From positions 2,256,001 through 2,320,000 of the forward strand of contig NZ_CP015963.1 of the NCBI RefSeq assembly GCF_001663155.1: DNA of 64,000 bases, given 5' to 3'. The position numbers were made by a program, and so were the translations under genes. The notes under the pieces were generated by a model. The model was not told the origin of the DNA. It did no database searches and saw only the letters and a list, made by a program, of their open reading frames with translations. Origin of the DNA: Altererythrobacter ishigakiensis (GTDB taxonomy: Bacteria; Pseudomonadota; Alphaproteobacteria; Sphingomonadales; Sphingomonadaceae). Below, piece after piece: positions 36,050-46,250 of the stretch (positions are counted from its first letter, which is position 1; every line of letters starts with the position of its first letter).

Positions 36050-37341
36050 TCCGCGTCACCCCCAATGTCGCGCGTCGCATGCGAAGCTGATTTCGCACGT
36101 TCAGCCACTGCATCACGCGCGTTCTCGCCCACCCGGATCACGTCCATCATGTCTGCCCCGCCGAAGCTTTCGACCAGATCGGCAAGGTCCTTGGCCGCAT
36201 CCGGGCGCCCGCAATTCCAGGCCGCATGGGCAGCATTGGCGAGCGTCTGCGGAGCTTTGGCCATCGCCTGAATCTGTAGCGATATATCCTTTGATAGCTT
36301 CTGCATCGCTTCGGATTGAGCAAGCCGTGCGCGGTTATCGCTGTCTTCGAGCCCTTTGATCTCGCCCACTGTGACTGCCGGCTGGCGGATCATTCGCGCT
36401 CCGCCTGCCTTCACCATCTCACGCGTATTCGCGGCTTGATGATCGTCGGTCGCGATAGGCAGCGGGATAAGTATCGCCGGACGACCAACCGCAGTCAGTT
36501 CAGCAATGGTCGAAGCGCCTGCCCGTCCGATGAAAAGATGACAGTCTGCCAGCCGCTCTTCCATATCCTCGAAATATGTCCCCAGTTCTGCTGGAATATC
36601 ATGCGTGCGATAGCGCTCGCGAACTCGGTCCAGATCCTCTGGCCGGCATTGCTGCGTAACCTGCAGGCGCTGACGCAGCGCGGGTGGCAGCATCGCCAAT
36701 CCATCGGGTACCACTTCAGACAGAATGCTCGCGCCCTGACTCCCACCGGTGACCAAAACCTTGAGAAGGCCATCCTCTGTGAATGGCGGATAGTCCTCAT
36801 CGCGCAGCGCAAGCACTTCTTCGCGCACCGGGTTGCCAACCAGATGCACCTTGTCGACATATTTGTGCTTCAAACGCTCAATCTCGAGAAAGGCCGTGGC
36901 AATTGCATCGACGCGCCCCGCCATCATGCGATTGACCCGGCCCAGCACAGCGTTCTGTTCGTGGATGACGCTCGGGATATCTGCGGAACTTGCTGCCAGC
37001 ATGGCTGGAGCGGCAGGATACCCGCCGAACCCCACGACGGCAGTGGGATCGAAGCTTTCAAACAGACGCAGCGCCATGCGCCGCCCTTCTAGCAGCGCCT
37101 TCAGCCCGCCAAACCAGCGCAGCGGGTTCTTGCCAAAACGACCTGCTGGGATCACATGCGCGGTCAGGAAATCGGGCTTGCCCGGGATCGCTGCCCCCCG
37201 CTCATCTGTAATCAACGCAACATGATGCCCGCGTCGATCAAGCTCGGTTGCCAACGCGAATGCCGGGATCAGGTGCCCACCTGTCCCGCCGGCTGCCAAT
37301 ACGAAATGACGGCTTGAGCCTGTGCGCTGTGCGCCGCTCAT
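36046..37341 (-). CDS. murG: UDP-GlcNAc--lipid I GlcNAc transferase
   Basis: GT-B enzyme on the inner face of the membrane that makes lipid II. The family G-loops are visible: [18 protein letters not shown] and [15 protein letters not shown]; the donor site includes VTGGSQGAS and [32 protein letters not shown]. At 431 aa it is 50-70 residues longer than most MurG proteins because of a helical C-terminal tail (from about 375, ending [16 protein letters not shown]). The ATG in the ATGA overlap with ftsW is chosen; the longer reading is inside ftsW. Confidence 0.96.
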   Translation of the reverse strand: MSGAQRTGSSRHFVLAAGGTGGHLIPAFALATELDRRGHHVALITDERGAAIPGKPDFLTAHVIPAGRFGKNPLRWFGGLKALLEGRRMALRLFESFDPTAVVGFGGYPAAPAMLAASSADIPSVIHEQNAVLGRVNRMMAGRVDAIATAFLEIERLKHKYVDKVHLVGNPVREEVLALRDEDYPPFTEDGLLKVLVTGGSQGASILSEVVPDGLAMLPPALRQRLQVTQQCRPEDLDRVRERYRTHDIPAELGTYFEDMEERLADCHLFIGRAGASTIAELTAVGRPAILIPLPIATDDHQAANTREMVKAGGARMIRQPAVTVGEIKGLEDSDNRARLAQSEAMQKLSKDISLQIQAMAKAPQTLANAAHAAWNCGRPDAAKDLADLVESFGGADMMDVIRVGENARDAVAERAKSASHATRDIGGDAE

Positions 37342-38564
37342 GCAGCATCCTCCTTGCGTTCCATCATCGCTTTCAGACCAGGCGTCTCCCGCTTCAGGAA
37401 CGGGTTGCGACGCGTGATTGCGAGTAATAGCCCAATTGTTAGGCACATGGCGATAGTCGATGACCCACCATAGCTGATTAGCGGCAAGGTCATGCCCTTG
37501 GACGGGAATAGCTGCAGATTCACAAGGATATTGATGAATGCCTGCCCGCCAACCGCAGCTACCAATCCGGTTGCTGCCAACACAGCAAACAGGTTCTCCT
37601 CATCAACAAGCCGCAATAGTACGCGCCAGATGATCGCCAGATAAAGCAAGACTACCACCGCACACACAAGCAGGCCGAATTCCTCACCAATGACGGAGAA
37701 GATATAATCCGTATGCGCTTCAGGCAGGTTCATCTTGCGCACGCCCAGCCACAGACCTGTTCCGGTCCAGCCACCCGCCATCAGCGTACGCTGCGCCAGA
37801 TCGACCTGGTCAAACGCTGTGCCACCACCAAGGAACGCATCAATCCGGTGGCGCGCATTATCGTAAAGGAAATACGTCGCAGTGAGGCCGGCAATGCCTG
37901 CGCCAACCAGCGCGCTTAGTCGCTGCACACTGATGCCGGAAAGCAATACCAACACGAACCAGATGCCAGCGAACAACAATGTCGCTCCAAGGTTGGGCTG
38001 CATCATCAAAAGCGCGCCGATCAGCAGCATGACAGCTGTAGCCATTGGCAGCACCGGCAGACCAGGATCGCGCAAGCGCAAGCTCAGGATCCACGCCAGC
38101 AGGATCGCAAAGCCAGGCTTCAAGAATTCCGACGGTTGCAGCGAAAATCCCAGATCAAGCCAGCGCTGCGCACCATTACGCTCGAATCCGAAAATCGGGA
38201 CCAAGGCCAGCAAAACCAGCATGATCGATGCGAGCAGAATTCCCGCCTGTCGTGCACGGTCGCGCGACAGAACTGAAGCGCCGATCATCGCGCCTAGCCC
38301 CAGAAACTGCCAAACGATATGCTGTTTCAGGAAGTAGAATTCGCTCAGCTGCACTTCACTGGTCGAAAGGCGAGAGGCGCTCGCAGGGGATGCCGCTGCC
38401 ACCGCGGCTGTACCCAACAGCATCAATCCGAGAATCAAACCAAGCAACACTTTGTCGATCTCACGCCACCAGATGCGCAGCTCGTCCCGCCAATTGAGTT
38501 TCGCATGCGGGTTGACGGGGGCTCTGCCGCCTTGGCGCGGGATGTAGGGTTTGACAGTGCTCAT
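37338..38564 (-). CDS. ftsW: Lipid II polymerase/division protein FtsW
   Basis: SEDS-family septal glycosyltransferase that polymerises lipid II together with FtsI. The 408-aa protein has about ten transmembrane segments after a polar N-terminal tail of 45 residues. Landmarks: FERNGAQRWLDLGFSLQPSEFLKPGFAILLAW (with the conserved Gln-Pro-Ser-Glu) and LPEAHTDYIFSVIGEEFGLLV, then GMTLPLISYGGSSTIAMC near the C-terminus. ATGA overlaps with murD upstream and murG downstream. Confidence 0.97.
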   Translation of the reverse strand: MSTVKPYIPRQGGRAPVNPHAKLNWRDELRIWWREIDKVLLGLILGLMLLGTAAVAAASPASASRLSTSEVQLSEFYFLKQHIVWQFLGLGAMIGASVLSRDRARQAGILLASIMLVLLALVPIFGFERNGAQRWLDLGFSLQPSEFLKPGFAILLAWILSLRLRDPGLPVLPMATAVMLLIGALLMMQPNLGATLLFAGIWFVLVLLSGISVQRLSALVGAGIAGLTATYFLYDNARHRIDAFLGGGTAFDQVDLAQRTLMAGGWTGTGLWLGVRKMNLPEAHTDYIFSVIGEEFGLLVCAVVVLLYLAIIWRVLLRLVDEENLFAVLAATGLVAAVGGQAFINILVNLQLFPSKGMTLPLISYGGSSTIAMCLTIGLLLAITRRNPFLKRETPGLKAMMERKEDAA

Positions 38565-39919
38565 ACCGTGTCCCCCGCCTGTGAGGCGCTTTGGATCTCT
38601 TCGCTTGCGCCAGTCAGGACGGCGACAACTTGGCGGAATGCCGCACCGCGTGCTTCGTAATCGCGGAACTGGTCGAAACTGGCACAGGCTGGCGAAAGCA
38701 GGATGACGTCTCCCGATTGCGCTGATGCCTTGGCGCGGCTGACTGCTTCCTGAAGCATTTCGGCGCGCTCGACATGCACATGCGGCTCAAGCAATTCGGC
38801 AAAACGCGGACCGGCATCGCCTATGGTGTAAGCCGCCGCGATATTGCCCAGATGCTGCTCGCATGGGCCAAGCCCGTCTTCCTTGGGCAAACCACCGACA
38901 ATCCAGTGGATACGCGGTTTGCCGTTCTCGGGCGGATAAGCGGCGAGCGCTGGAGCCGTGCTGTCCGGATTGGTTGCCTTGCTGTCGTTGATGTAAAGCA
39001 CGCCTTCGTGGCGCGTGACAAGTTCCATCCGGTGAGGAAGCCCGGTGAACGTGCGGAGGGCTTCTTCAATCGCGCTCTCAGACAGACCTAGCGCTTTGCA
39101 TGTGGAGATTGCACTGGCTGCATTCTGGTGGTTGTGGGGCCCGCGCAAAGCTGGCCAGTTCGGTTGCCTATCAGAATAATCCAGCGAATACATGAGCCTG
39201 TGGTTTGGAATTAGTACATGCAGACCATCGGGCTCTGGTGGTATGAATTCCCCTGTCACTGCGATGTGCATCGGGTCAGATGCCATCTGCAATTCGAACA
39301 ATCTGAGCTTCGAAGCCCGGTACTTTTCGAAATCGCCATCATACCGATCCAGATGATCGGGCGTGATATTCAGCAGCACTGCAACATCGCAATCGAGCGA
39401 ATAGGTCAGATCGATCTGGTAGCTCGATAGCTCGAGCACATAGACCCCGCCTTCGGGTAGCGGCTCCTGCGCCAGGATCGGCAAGCCGATATTGCCACCC
39501 ATCGTGGTCGGCACTCCGGCTGTCTTCAGGATATGGTGCACCAGTGCAGTTGTGGTTGATTTACCGTTGGTGCCGGTAATCCCGACAACTTTGTGCGGCG
39601 GCAGTTCGGCACGTGCGAGCGCGAACAGCTCAATATCGCCAATCACCGGCACGCCAAATTTCTCGGCGTGCGGTTTGATGGGGTGGGTGTTGAGCGGAAC
39701 ACCGGGTGAGACCACGACACCGTCAAATCCCGTCAGGTCCATTTCCAACGGGTCTGCCAGCTCGCAGCGCCCCTCAAACGGTTCGCGCGCGACATCCTGC
39801 CGGTCCCACGCGACAACGCGTGCACCGCTCGCCAGCAAAGCCTCGACCGTCGCTGCGCCAGAGCGCGCGAGGCCAAGCACCGCGTAAGATTTTCCTGAGA
39901 AGGCCTTCGCGGTGATCAC
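38561..39919 (-). CDS. murD: UDP-N-acetylmuramoylalanine--D-glutamate ligase
   Basis: Adds D-Glu to UDP-MurNAc-L-Ala. The 452-aa protein has the short N-terminal UDP domain (SYAVLGLARSGAATVEALLASG), the ATP loop GTNGKST (116-122), ITPDHLDRYD and the C-terminal domain with LPHRMELV and YINDSKATNPDSTAPAL. It starts 7 nt after the mraY stop and overlaps ftsW by 4 nt. Confidence 0.97.
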   Translation of the reverse strand: MITAKAFSGKSYAVLGLARSGAATVEALLASGARVVAWDRQDVAREPFEGRCELADPLEMDLTGFDGVVVSPGVPLNTHPIKPHAEKFGVPVIGDIELFALARAELPPHKVVGITGTNGKSTTTALVHHILKTAGVPTTMGGNIGLPILAQEPLPEGGVYVLELSSYQIDLTYSLDCDVAVLLNITPDHLDRYDGDFEKYRASKLRLFELQMASDPMHIAVTGEFIPPEPDGLHVLIPNHRLMYSLDYSDRQPNWPALRGPHNHQNAASAISTCKALGLSESAIEEALRTFTGLPHRMELVTRHEGVLYINDSKATNPDSTAPALAAYPPENGKPRIHWIVGGLPKEDGLGPCEQHLGNIAAAYTIGDAGPRFAELLEPHVHVERAEMLQEAVSRAKASAQSGDVILLSPACASFDQFRDYEARGAAFRQVVAVLTGASEEIQSASQAGDTV

Positions 39920-39926
39920 CCCTGCG

Positions 39927-40997
39927 TCACCTTACCTTCAGGGTTGCGAGCCCCGCCATCGCGAGCACAATAGCGATGATCCAGAACCGGATCACGACCT
40001 TGCTTTCGCTCCAGCCGAGTTGTTCGAAATGGTGGTGGATGGGAGCCATGCGGAACACACGCTTGCCCGTCCGCTTGAACCAAAACACCTGAATAATGAC
40101 GCTGGCGGTTTCGACGACGAACAGCCCGCCAACGATCAGCAGCACGATTTCATGATGGCTTGCAACTGCGATAGCGCCCAGCGCTCCGCCCAATGCCAGA
40201 GACCCGGTATCGCCCATGAATACCGCCGCTGGCGGTGCATTGAACCATAGGAAGGCCAATCCCGCCCCCATGATAGCCGCGCAGAAAATGGCCAGTTCGC
40301 CAGCGCCTTCGACATAGGGAATGCCGAGATATTCAGAATAGTCGACACGGCCGACAAGATAGGCGATTATTGCAAAGGTGCCCGCCGCGATGATCACAGG
40401 CATGATCGCCAATCCGTCCAGCCCGTCTGTCAGGTTCACTGCATTACCGAAGCCCACAATCAGTGTGGCCGCAAACACGAAATAGAAGGGGCCCAGTGGG
40501 ATCGATACCCCGCTGAAGAAAGGTACGTATAGGTTCGTGCTGACTTGGCTGACGATAATGTAGCTAGCCACCCCGGCGACAATGAATTCGAGCAGCAGGC
40601 GTACCCGACCCGGCACACCACGATGACTCGCCTTCGAGACCTTGTCATAATCATCAAGGAAGCCGATCAGGCCAAAGCCCACAGTGACCGCGAGGCATGC
40701 CCAAACCAGTGGATTGGTAAGATCCATCCAAAGCAGAAGCGAAAAGCTCAGCGCCACCAGAATGAGCAATCCGCCCATTGTCGGCGTACCGCGTTTCGCC
40801 AAATGGCTTTGCGGGCCGTCCTCGCGGATTGGTTGTCCCTTGCCCTGCCGCACACGCAACAGATTGATGAAGCGTGGCCCGATAATCAGCCCGAAGAACA
40901 GAGCAGTGATCAGCGTCGCACCCGCACGAAAGGTCTGGTAGCGAATAAGGTTCAAGACACCTTCGAAACCCAGCCACTCGGCGATCAGGTAAAGCAT
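39927..40997 (-). CDS. mraY: Phospho-N-acetylmuramoyl-pentapeptide transferase
   Basis: Ten-helix membrane enzyme that transfers phospho-MurNAc-pentapeptide to undecaprenyl phosphate, forming lipid I. The 356-aa length is standard. Conserved segments: [15 protein letters not shown], the Asp pair in [23 protein letters not shown] (catalytic Asp), [21 protein letters not shown] and [23 protein letters not shown]. It lies 9 nt after murF. Confidence 0.98.
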   Translation of the reverse strand: MLYLIAEWLGFEGVLNLIRYQTFRAGATLITALFFGLIIGPRFINLLRVRQGKGQPIREDGPQSHLAKRGTPTMGGLLILVALSFSLLLWMDLTNPLVWACLAVTVGFGLIGFLDDYDKVSKASHRGVPGRVRLLLEFIVAGVASYIIVSQVSTNLYVPFFSGVSIPLGPFYFVFAATLIVGFGNAVNLTDGLDGLAIMPVIIAAGTFAIIAYLVGRVDYSEYLGIPYVEGAGELAIFCAAIMGAGLAFLWFNAPPAAVFMGDTGSLALGGALGAIAVASHHEIVLLIVGGLFVVETASVIIQVFWFKRTGKRVFRMAPIHHHFEQLGWSESKVVIRFWIIAIVLAMAGLATLKVR

Positions 40998-41006
40998 TCG
41001 ATATTC

Positions 41007-42497
41007 CTAGGTCTTGGACTGGGCGAGCGGCCCGCCAATCCCGGTAAAGTGTGACACCAGCGCGCCGAGTCCGACTGAGTTGGAACCTTTGACCAGAATT
41101 GCATCACCTTGTGTGATACCAAACTCGTTCAAGGCTGAAATCGCCTCGGCAGGGTTATCGCAATGCGCGAAGCCATGGGTAATGCCAAGCGATGCCGCAG
41201 AGGCTTTCCCCAACTCCGCAGCAAGGCTGCGCATCTCTTCACCAACCAAGACCGCAAAATCGACCTTTGCCTCGCTCAAGGGTTCGGTCAGTTGAGCGTG
41301 AAACTTCGCTGCAAAGTCACCCAATTCCTTCATACTGCCCAATACAGCGACGCGGCGGTTTGCAGGCGTCTGACCCAGCGCTTTCAACGTCGCCCGCATC
41401 GATGCTGGATTGGCGTTGTAGCTCTCATCAATCAACAGCGCCTTGCCGCCAGGAACAGCAATCTGATGGCGCGCGCCGCGCCCCTTCAGCCCGCCCATTT
41501 CCGCAAGCGCCAAGCCCGCAGCGCCCAGATCGCCGCCAGCGGCCTTCACTGCCGCCATGACGCCAAGCGAGTTCGCTATCCAGTGCTCGCCAGGCTCTGC
41601 GACCGAATAACATACACGGGTATCACCCAGATCGGCTGTCACCAGAGATCCGCCGTTGGCGCTGGGGATAGCATCCAGCAAACGGACATCGGCATCTTTC
41701 GCAGCTCCGAAAGTGATAATTTTCGCGCCGTAGGTCTTCGCGATGTCGCACATCTGTTCACAGTAAGGGCTATCAGCCGGAATGACCGCTGTGCCACCAT
41801 AAACCAAGCCAGAGAAGATAGAGGCCTTCTCTGCGGTGATGGCTTCCATGCTGCCAAGGTTCTCTATGTGTGCCGGAGCGATAGTCGTGATCAGCGCGAC
41901 GTGCGGGCGAACGTGCTCTGCCAAGGGCGCGATTTCGCCAGCGTGGTTCATTCCCATTTCGAACACCCCGAACTTGGCTCTGGCTGGCATACGCGCGAGC
42001 GTCAGAGGCACCCCGACATGGTTGTTGTAGCTGCGGATGCTGCGATGTGCGGCGCCGCGACTTGCACGGTCGAGCGAGAGGAAAATCGCCTCCTTCATGC
42101 CGGTCTTGCCGACAGAACCAGTTACGCCGATGCGCACCGCGGGGCTTCGCTCCCTAGCGGCATGCGCCAGCGCGTGAAGCGCTGCTGTCGTGTCCTTGAC
42201 AAGCACATGAGGGTACTCGACCGGACGATCGACGATTGCTGCAACGGCGCCATTGGCAAAAGCCTGGGGCAGAAACTTGTGGCCGTCCATGGCGTCGCCC
42301 TTGAGCGCAATGAACAAATCGCCCCGCTTCACATCACGGCTGTCCATCTCGACGCCTGAGACCTGAAATTCATGGCTTGCGGTGCCGCCGGTCGCTGCTG
42401 CGATCTCGGTCGCGCTCCATAGCGCAGCGGGAAGCGCATCGCGCCTCGCAATGGGCCAGTTGCGCAGAACGCGCATTGCAGATCCTTGAACGCTCAT
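41007..42497 (-). CDS. murF: UDP-MurNAc-tripeptide--D-Ala-D-Ala ligase
   Basis: Adds D-Ala-D-Ala, product of the nearby ddl, to the UDP-MurNAc-tripeptide. The 496-aa protein has the MurE/F N-terminal UDP domain (VEMDSRDVKRGDLFIALKG), the ATP loop GSVGKT (127-132, the usual MurF variant), and the C-terminal domain with LIDESYNANPASMRATL and VKGSNSVGL. The ATG in the ATGA overlap with murE is chosen; the reading 8 codons longer is inside murE. Confidence 0.97.
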   Translation of the reverse strand: MSVQGSAMRVLRNWPIARRDALPAALWSATEIAAATGGTASHEFQVSGVEMDSRDVKRGDLFIALKGDAMDGHKFLPQAFANGAVAAIVDRPVEYPHVLVKDTTAALHALAHAARERSPAVRIGVTGSVGKTGMKEAIFLSLDRASRGAAHRSIRSYNNHVGVPLTLARMPARAKFGVFEMGMNHAGEIAPLAEHVRPHVALITTIAPAHIENLGSMEAITAEKASIFSGLVYGGTAVIPADSPYCEQMCDIAKTYGAKIITFGAAKDADVRLLDAIPSANGGSLVTADLGDTRVCYSVAEPGEHWIANSLGVMAAVKAAGGDLGAAGLALAEMGGLKGRGARHQIAVPGGKALLIDESYNANPASMRATLKALGQTPANRRVAVLGSMKELGDFAAKFHAQLTEPLSEAKVDFAVLVGEEMRSLAAELGKASAASLGITHGFAHCDNPAEAISALNEFGITQGDAILVKGSNSVGLGALVSHFTGIGGPLAQSKT

Positions 42498-43966
42498 GCC
42501 TGCGCCTCCGCCGCGGCGCATTCGCGCGCCACTTGCACATCATCAAACGGCAATATCCGCATGCTTTCTCCCGACCCGATTATCTGTCCTTGTTCGTGAC
42601 CCTTGCCGGCGACAAGGATGATATCTTTGGTATCCGAGCGGCGGATGGCCTCCGTAATTGCGGCACGGCGGTCAGCGACTTCGATCGCTTCGGGCGCACC
42701 CTCGAGTACCGCAGAGCGAATGGACGCAGGATCTTCGCCACGCGGATTGTCGTCGGTGACAATCACGATTTCGCTACCCTTTGCCGCGGACACGCCCATT
42801 GCGGCACGCTTTCCCTGATCGCGGTCACCGCCAGCACCGAATACTGTGATCAGCTTGCCTTCGACGTGGGGACGCAAAGCTGCAATCGCTGCCTCAAGCG
42901 CATCTGGCGTATGCGCATAATCGACATATACCGGCGCACCTTGCGCGGTGATGACTGCGCGCTCCAGGCGGCCGCGAACCGGCTGTAGGCGGCTTGCTGC
43001 GTCAAAGACCTGAGATGGCGGTGCGCCCGTCGCGATTGCTAGCGCACAGGCGGTCAATGCATTGGCCGCCTGATAGGCGCCGATCAGCGGCAGTTTGATC
43101 GTTCGGGATGAGCCTTCATGCTCCAACTCAAGCATCTGGCCCAGCTGAGTTGGTGTTCTGGTCTTGAGCGTAATGAAATCGCCATTCGTACCGACAGTTT
43201 GGACATTCAAGCCGCGCTTCTGCGCGCGCTCAATAGCCTTGTTGGTCCACTCGCCCGCATCTTTGTCATGCCAGACAATCGCAGCTGCACCCGGCTCGAG
43301 CACTTCGTCGAACAGGCGCATCTTGGCTTCGAAATACTCTTCCATCGAGCCGTGATAATCCAGGTGGTCCCGGCTGAAGTTGGTAAAAGCTCCTGCGGCT
43401 ACATGGACCCCTTCGTTGCGGAATTGGTCGAGCCCGTGACTGGACGCTTCGTAAGCAACATGAGTCACGCCTTCGCGCGCCAAGCCACTCATATTGCTGA
43501 GAAACGTGACGATATCGGGCGTGGTAAGCCCTGTCGAAACGCTTTCATCTGGTGTCGTTACACCCAGCGTGCCGATGCTCGCCGCGCGTTCTCCGCACAT
43601 GCGCCAAAGCTGGCGCGTCATCTCGACGCAAGAGGTTTTGCCATTGGTACCCGTAACTGCAACAATATGTTCCGGCACAGGGGTAAAGAAAGCCGCCGCC
43701 AGATGCGCAAATGCGCGGCGCGGTTCAGCATCAGCAATGTGCACCGCACCCGATACAGTCGCCTCAGGTCGCGCAACAACAGCGACTGCACCTGATTTCA
43801 CAGCTGCCGGAATGAAATCCTCACCATTTACACGCGCGCCCTGAAAAGCGCCGAACACCGTTCCCGGTGCAACCTTGCGATTGTCGATGGCAAAGCCGGT
43901 GACTTGCGTCTCGGCACCTTCTTGCAGCGCGATACCTGCTTTGTCTGACAGGACACCCAACTTCAT
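42494..43966 (-). CDS. murE: UDP-MurNAc-L-Ala-D-Glu--meso-diaminopimelate ligase
   Basis: Adds the third residue of the stem peptide. The 490-aa protein has the ATP loop GTNGKT (106-111), SHGLDQFRNEGVHVAAGAFTNFSRDHLDYHG, YVDYAHTPDALE, and the substrate-defining DNPR motif (TDDNPRGEDP), which marks meso-diaminopimelate rather than lysine. The ATG at 43966 overlaps the ftsI stop by 1 nt (TGATG). Confidence 0.97.
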   Translation of the reverse strand: MKLGVLSDKAGIALQEGAETQVTGFAIDNRKVAPGTVFGAFQGARVNGEDFIPAAVKSGAVAVVARPEATVSGAVHIADAEPRRAFAHLAAAFFTPVPEHIVAVTGTNGKTSCVEMTRQLWRMCGERAASIGTLGVTTPDESVSTGLTTPDIVTFLSNMSGLAREGVTHVAYEASSHGLDQFRNEGVHVAAGAFTNFSRDHLDYHGSMEEYFEAKMRLFDEVLEPGAAAIVWHDKDAGEWTNKAIERAQKRGLNVQTVGTNGDFITLKTRTPTQLGQMLELEHEGSSRTIKLPLIGAYQAANALTACALAIATGAPPSQVFDAASRLQPVRGRLERAVITAQGAPVYVDYAHTPDALEAAIAALRPHVEGKLITVFGAGGDRDQGKRAAMGVSAAKGSEIVIVTDDNPRGEDPASIRSAVLEGAPEAIEVADRRAAITEAIRRSDTKDIILVAGKGHEQGQIIGSGESMRILPFDDVQVARECAAAEAQA

Positions 43967-45720
43967 CAATGATCCTCCGGCACAAGGCGCTTGAGGTCAG
44001 TTAGATCGACATCGCGGTTGTTGTCGGGGCGCACGCCCAGCAGTGGGCCAATGCGGGGCACCAGCCGGCCTACGATCGGGGCCGCGGTCCAACCCGCTGT
44101 GCGCTGGAATGAGCTGGCAACGGTCCCCCGCGGCTCATCGAGCATCGCGACGACAACATAGCGAGGCCGGTCCATCGGAAAGGCTGCAGCAAATGTCGAA
44201 ATCAATGCAGTGCGGCGATAACCGCCACGCGTCGGCTTTTCAGCAGACCCGGTCTTGCCACCAACGCGATACCCATCGGCGTCAGCAAATGTCCCTGTTC
44301 CATAAAGCGCTGTCATTCGCAGCAACTGGCGCATTTGTGCGGAGGTAGACGCCTTGAAGACCCGGCGGCCGCGCGGCACATACTGGGGGGCAAGCTTGTG
44401 CATGGTCGCCGGGCGCCAAATGCCACCATTGACCATCGCTGCATATGAGCTGGCCAGATGCAGCGGCGTAACCGCAATGCCATGACCATATCCGACCGTC
44501 ATACTGGTCACCCGGCCCCAGCGATCGTTGCGCCATATAGGCATACCGCGCGCAGGAAGTTCGATGTAAGGCCGTTCATGCATGCCCAGATCCATCAGCG
44601 TGCGACGCAGGCGCTCTTCACCCAATTCGTCGGTGATCCGGGCCGTGACTGTATTCGATGAATACATCATGGCTTCCGCCACATTGAGCGTCTCACCCTT
44701 AGGCTTCATGTCATCGATAATGGTGCGCCCGACCTGGACCGGCGTTGCATCCCATCGCTCGGCGAAGTCGCCGATGATGCCTGCATCCAACGCCGCCGCA
44801 AACGTCAGCGGCTTAAAGGTTGAGCCAAGCTCGTAAACCTGGTTCGTTACGCGGTTGAAAACGGGTGCATTTTCGCCGCGCGCTGCGGCCGCCTCTGACT
44901 GCATCAGGTCATCTTTGGTCACGGCATTGGGGTCGAATTCGGGCAGAGAAGCCATCGCGACCACTTCACCAGTGTCGACATCAAGTACGATGCCAGCAGC
45001 ACCGATCGCATTCACTGCCAACATACCGCGGCCAAGTTCGTCTTCCAGCGCACCCTGCACCCGCACATCCAGCGCAAGCGGGACAGCTTCACCGCGCGTC
45101 AACGGATCGGACAGCTGGTCATGCAGCACCTGCTCCATGCCCACCTGGCCCAGACCATCAGAATTGATATAGCCCAGCGCATGCGCAGCCAATCTGCCTT
45201 GCGGGTAGTGCCGGTCATTCTCGCGCGGCATTTCGAGCGCGAGCTCACCAATCGCCTGCACCTTATTGGCATCTTCAGGTAGGACACGGCGGCGCAAATA
45301 ACCTGCCTTGCCACTTGCCAGACGTTCAGCCACGTCAATCTCGTCGATCTCGGGAAAAATCGCCTTGAGACGCGCAGCAACTTCCTGCGGCGACTTTACC
45401 AGCGGTGCGCCATCATCACCCATTGCCTGTGGGTTGAACCACAAGGCATATGCGGGAAACGCACGGGCCAGCGGCACACCATTGCGATCCGTGATCTCTC
45501 CGCGCGGCGGCAGCAAAGCTTCCTCAAGAGAAGTGCGTACTGGGCCATGATCAGCCAGCCCCAGATACGCAATACGCAGCAGGGCCGCGACCGCAACCAC
45601 AGCAAACACGATCGCAATCCAAAGCACGCGCCAACGCGCTTCCTTTAGCGATTGCCTGCGGAATGTAACAAGTTGGGCCCTACCGCCGCTGATGGCTGCG
45701 TTGGCCGAAAGTGCGTTCAT
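43966..45720 (-). CDS. ftsI: Septal peptidoglycan transpeptidase FtsI (PBP3)
   Basis: Class B penicillin-binding protein that cross-links septal peptidoglycan with FtsW. The 584-aa protein has a short cytoplasmic tail, one membrane helix at about 30-52, a pedestal domain (RGEITDRNGVPLA) and the transpeptidase domain: Ser300 in STFK, SSNT at about 359 and KTG in GGKTGSAEKPT near 488. The start is the ATG of an ATGA overlap with ftsL. Confidence 0.97.
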   Translation of the reverse strand: MNALSANAAISGGRAQLVTFRRQSLKEARWRVLWIAIVFAVVAVAALLRIAYLGLADHGPVRTSLEEALLPPRGEITDRNGVPLARAFPAYALWFNPQAMGDDGAPLVKSPQEVAARLKAIFPEIDEIDVAERLASGKAGYLRRRVLPEDANKVQAIGELALEMPRENDRHYPQGRLAAHALGYINSDGLGQVGMEQVLHDQLSDPLTRGEAVPLALDVRVQGALEDELGRGMLAVNAIGAAGIVLDVDTGEVVAMASLPEFDPNAVTKDDLMQSEAAAARGENAPVFNRVTNQVYELGSTFKPLTFAAALDAGIIGDFAERWDATPVQVGRTIIDDMKPKGETLNVAEAMMYSSNTVTARITDELGEERLRRTLMDLGMHERPYIELPARGMPIWRNDRWGRVTSMTVGYGHGIAVTPLHLASSYAAMVNGGIWRPATMHKLAPQYVPRGRRVFKASTSAQMRQLLRMTALYGTGTFADADGYRVGGKTGSAEKPTRGGYRRTALISTFAAAFPMDRPRYVVVAMLDEPRGTVASSFQRTAGWTAAPIVGRLVPRIGPLLGVRPDNNRDVDLTDLKRLVPEDH

Positions 45721-46250
45721 TCACCCGCCTCTGCACTTAGAAACGTGCGCGCTTGCGCAGGTCGAATAGGAGATGCTTCAGCGAGCAGCTCCCCTACACT
45801 TTCGGCAAACGTTGTGGCGGTGTCAGGCGCGTCCACTGCAGCCAGAGTGACCGGGCGCCCGGATACTGGTGAAAGCATTTCACGCGGCCCGCTCTCAGCC
45901 TTTGGCAAGTCAGCCGAGGCCACGCGGATCGGAGCTGGCGCTGCAAGCCCGCGCTTTTCACCAAAGGCAGCCAACTGACGTTCGCTCTCGACATACTGAT
46001 CGGGGCGAGCCGCAAGCAGACCAAATTCAACCGCATTCCATTCTGACAGCTGACGCTGGTTTGCGCGTGCCTGAAATTCGGTTTCCAACATCGTTGTCTC
46101 GCGTTCCAATGCGATGATCTGGCGCTCGGCGAGCAGCACTTCGCTCTTCACCGCATGGACCTGAAAGCTGAGCGCAAAGAACAGCGCTGCAACAGCGGCC
46201 AGGACAACCAGCCAGCCAATCTGGCGCAAACGGGATCCGGTCATATTCAT
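45717..46250 (-). CDS. ftsL: Cell division protein FtsL (extended form)
   Basis: A 177-aa bitopic protein. One transmembrane helix (about 11-30, [20 protein letters not shown]) is followed by a coiled-coil of about 60 residues ([38 protein letters not shown] in outline: [19 protein letters not shown]) with the [11 protein letters not shown] segment typical of alphaproteobacterial FtsL. After about residue 100 a Pro/Ala/Glu-rich tail of 75 residues follows that short FtsL proteins lack. FtsL forms the FtsQLB complex; assignment rests on position between rsmH and ftsI plus topology. Confidence 0.9.
   Translation of the reverse strand: MNMTGSRLRQIGWLVVLAAVAALFFALSFQVHAVKSEVLLAERQIIALERETTMLETEFQARANQRQLSEWNAVEFGLLAARPDQYVESERQLAAFGEKRGLAAPAPIRVASADLPKAESGPREMLSPVSGRPVTLAAVDAPDTATTFAESVGELLAEASPIRPAQARTFLSAEAGE

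Noticed and set aside
35213..36271. 352-aa plus-strand open frame opposite murC
   Set aside because: Lies fully antisense to murC, no recognised domain, no ribosome site; shadow frame.
41163..42359. 398-aa plus-strand open frame opposite murF
   Set aside because: Antisense to murF with Cys/His/Arg-rich composition typical of shadow frames.
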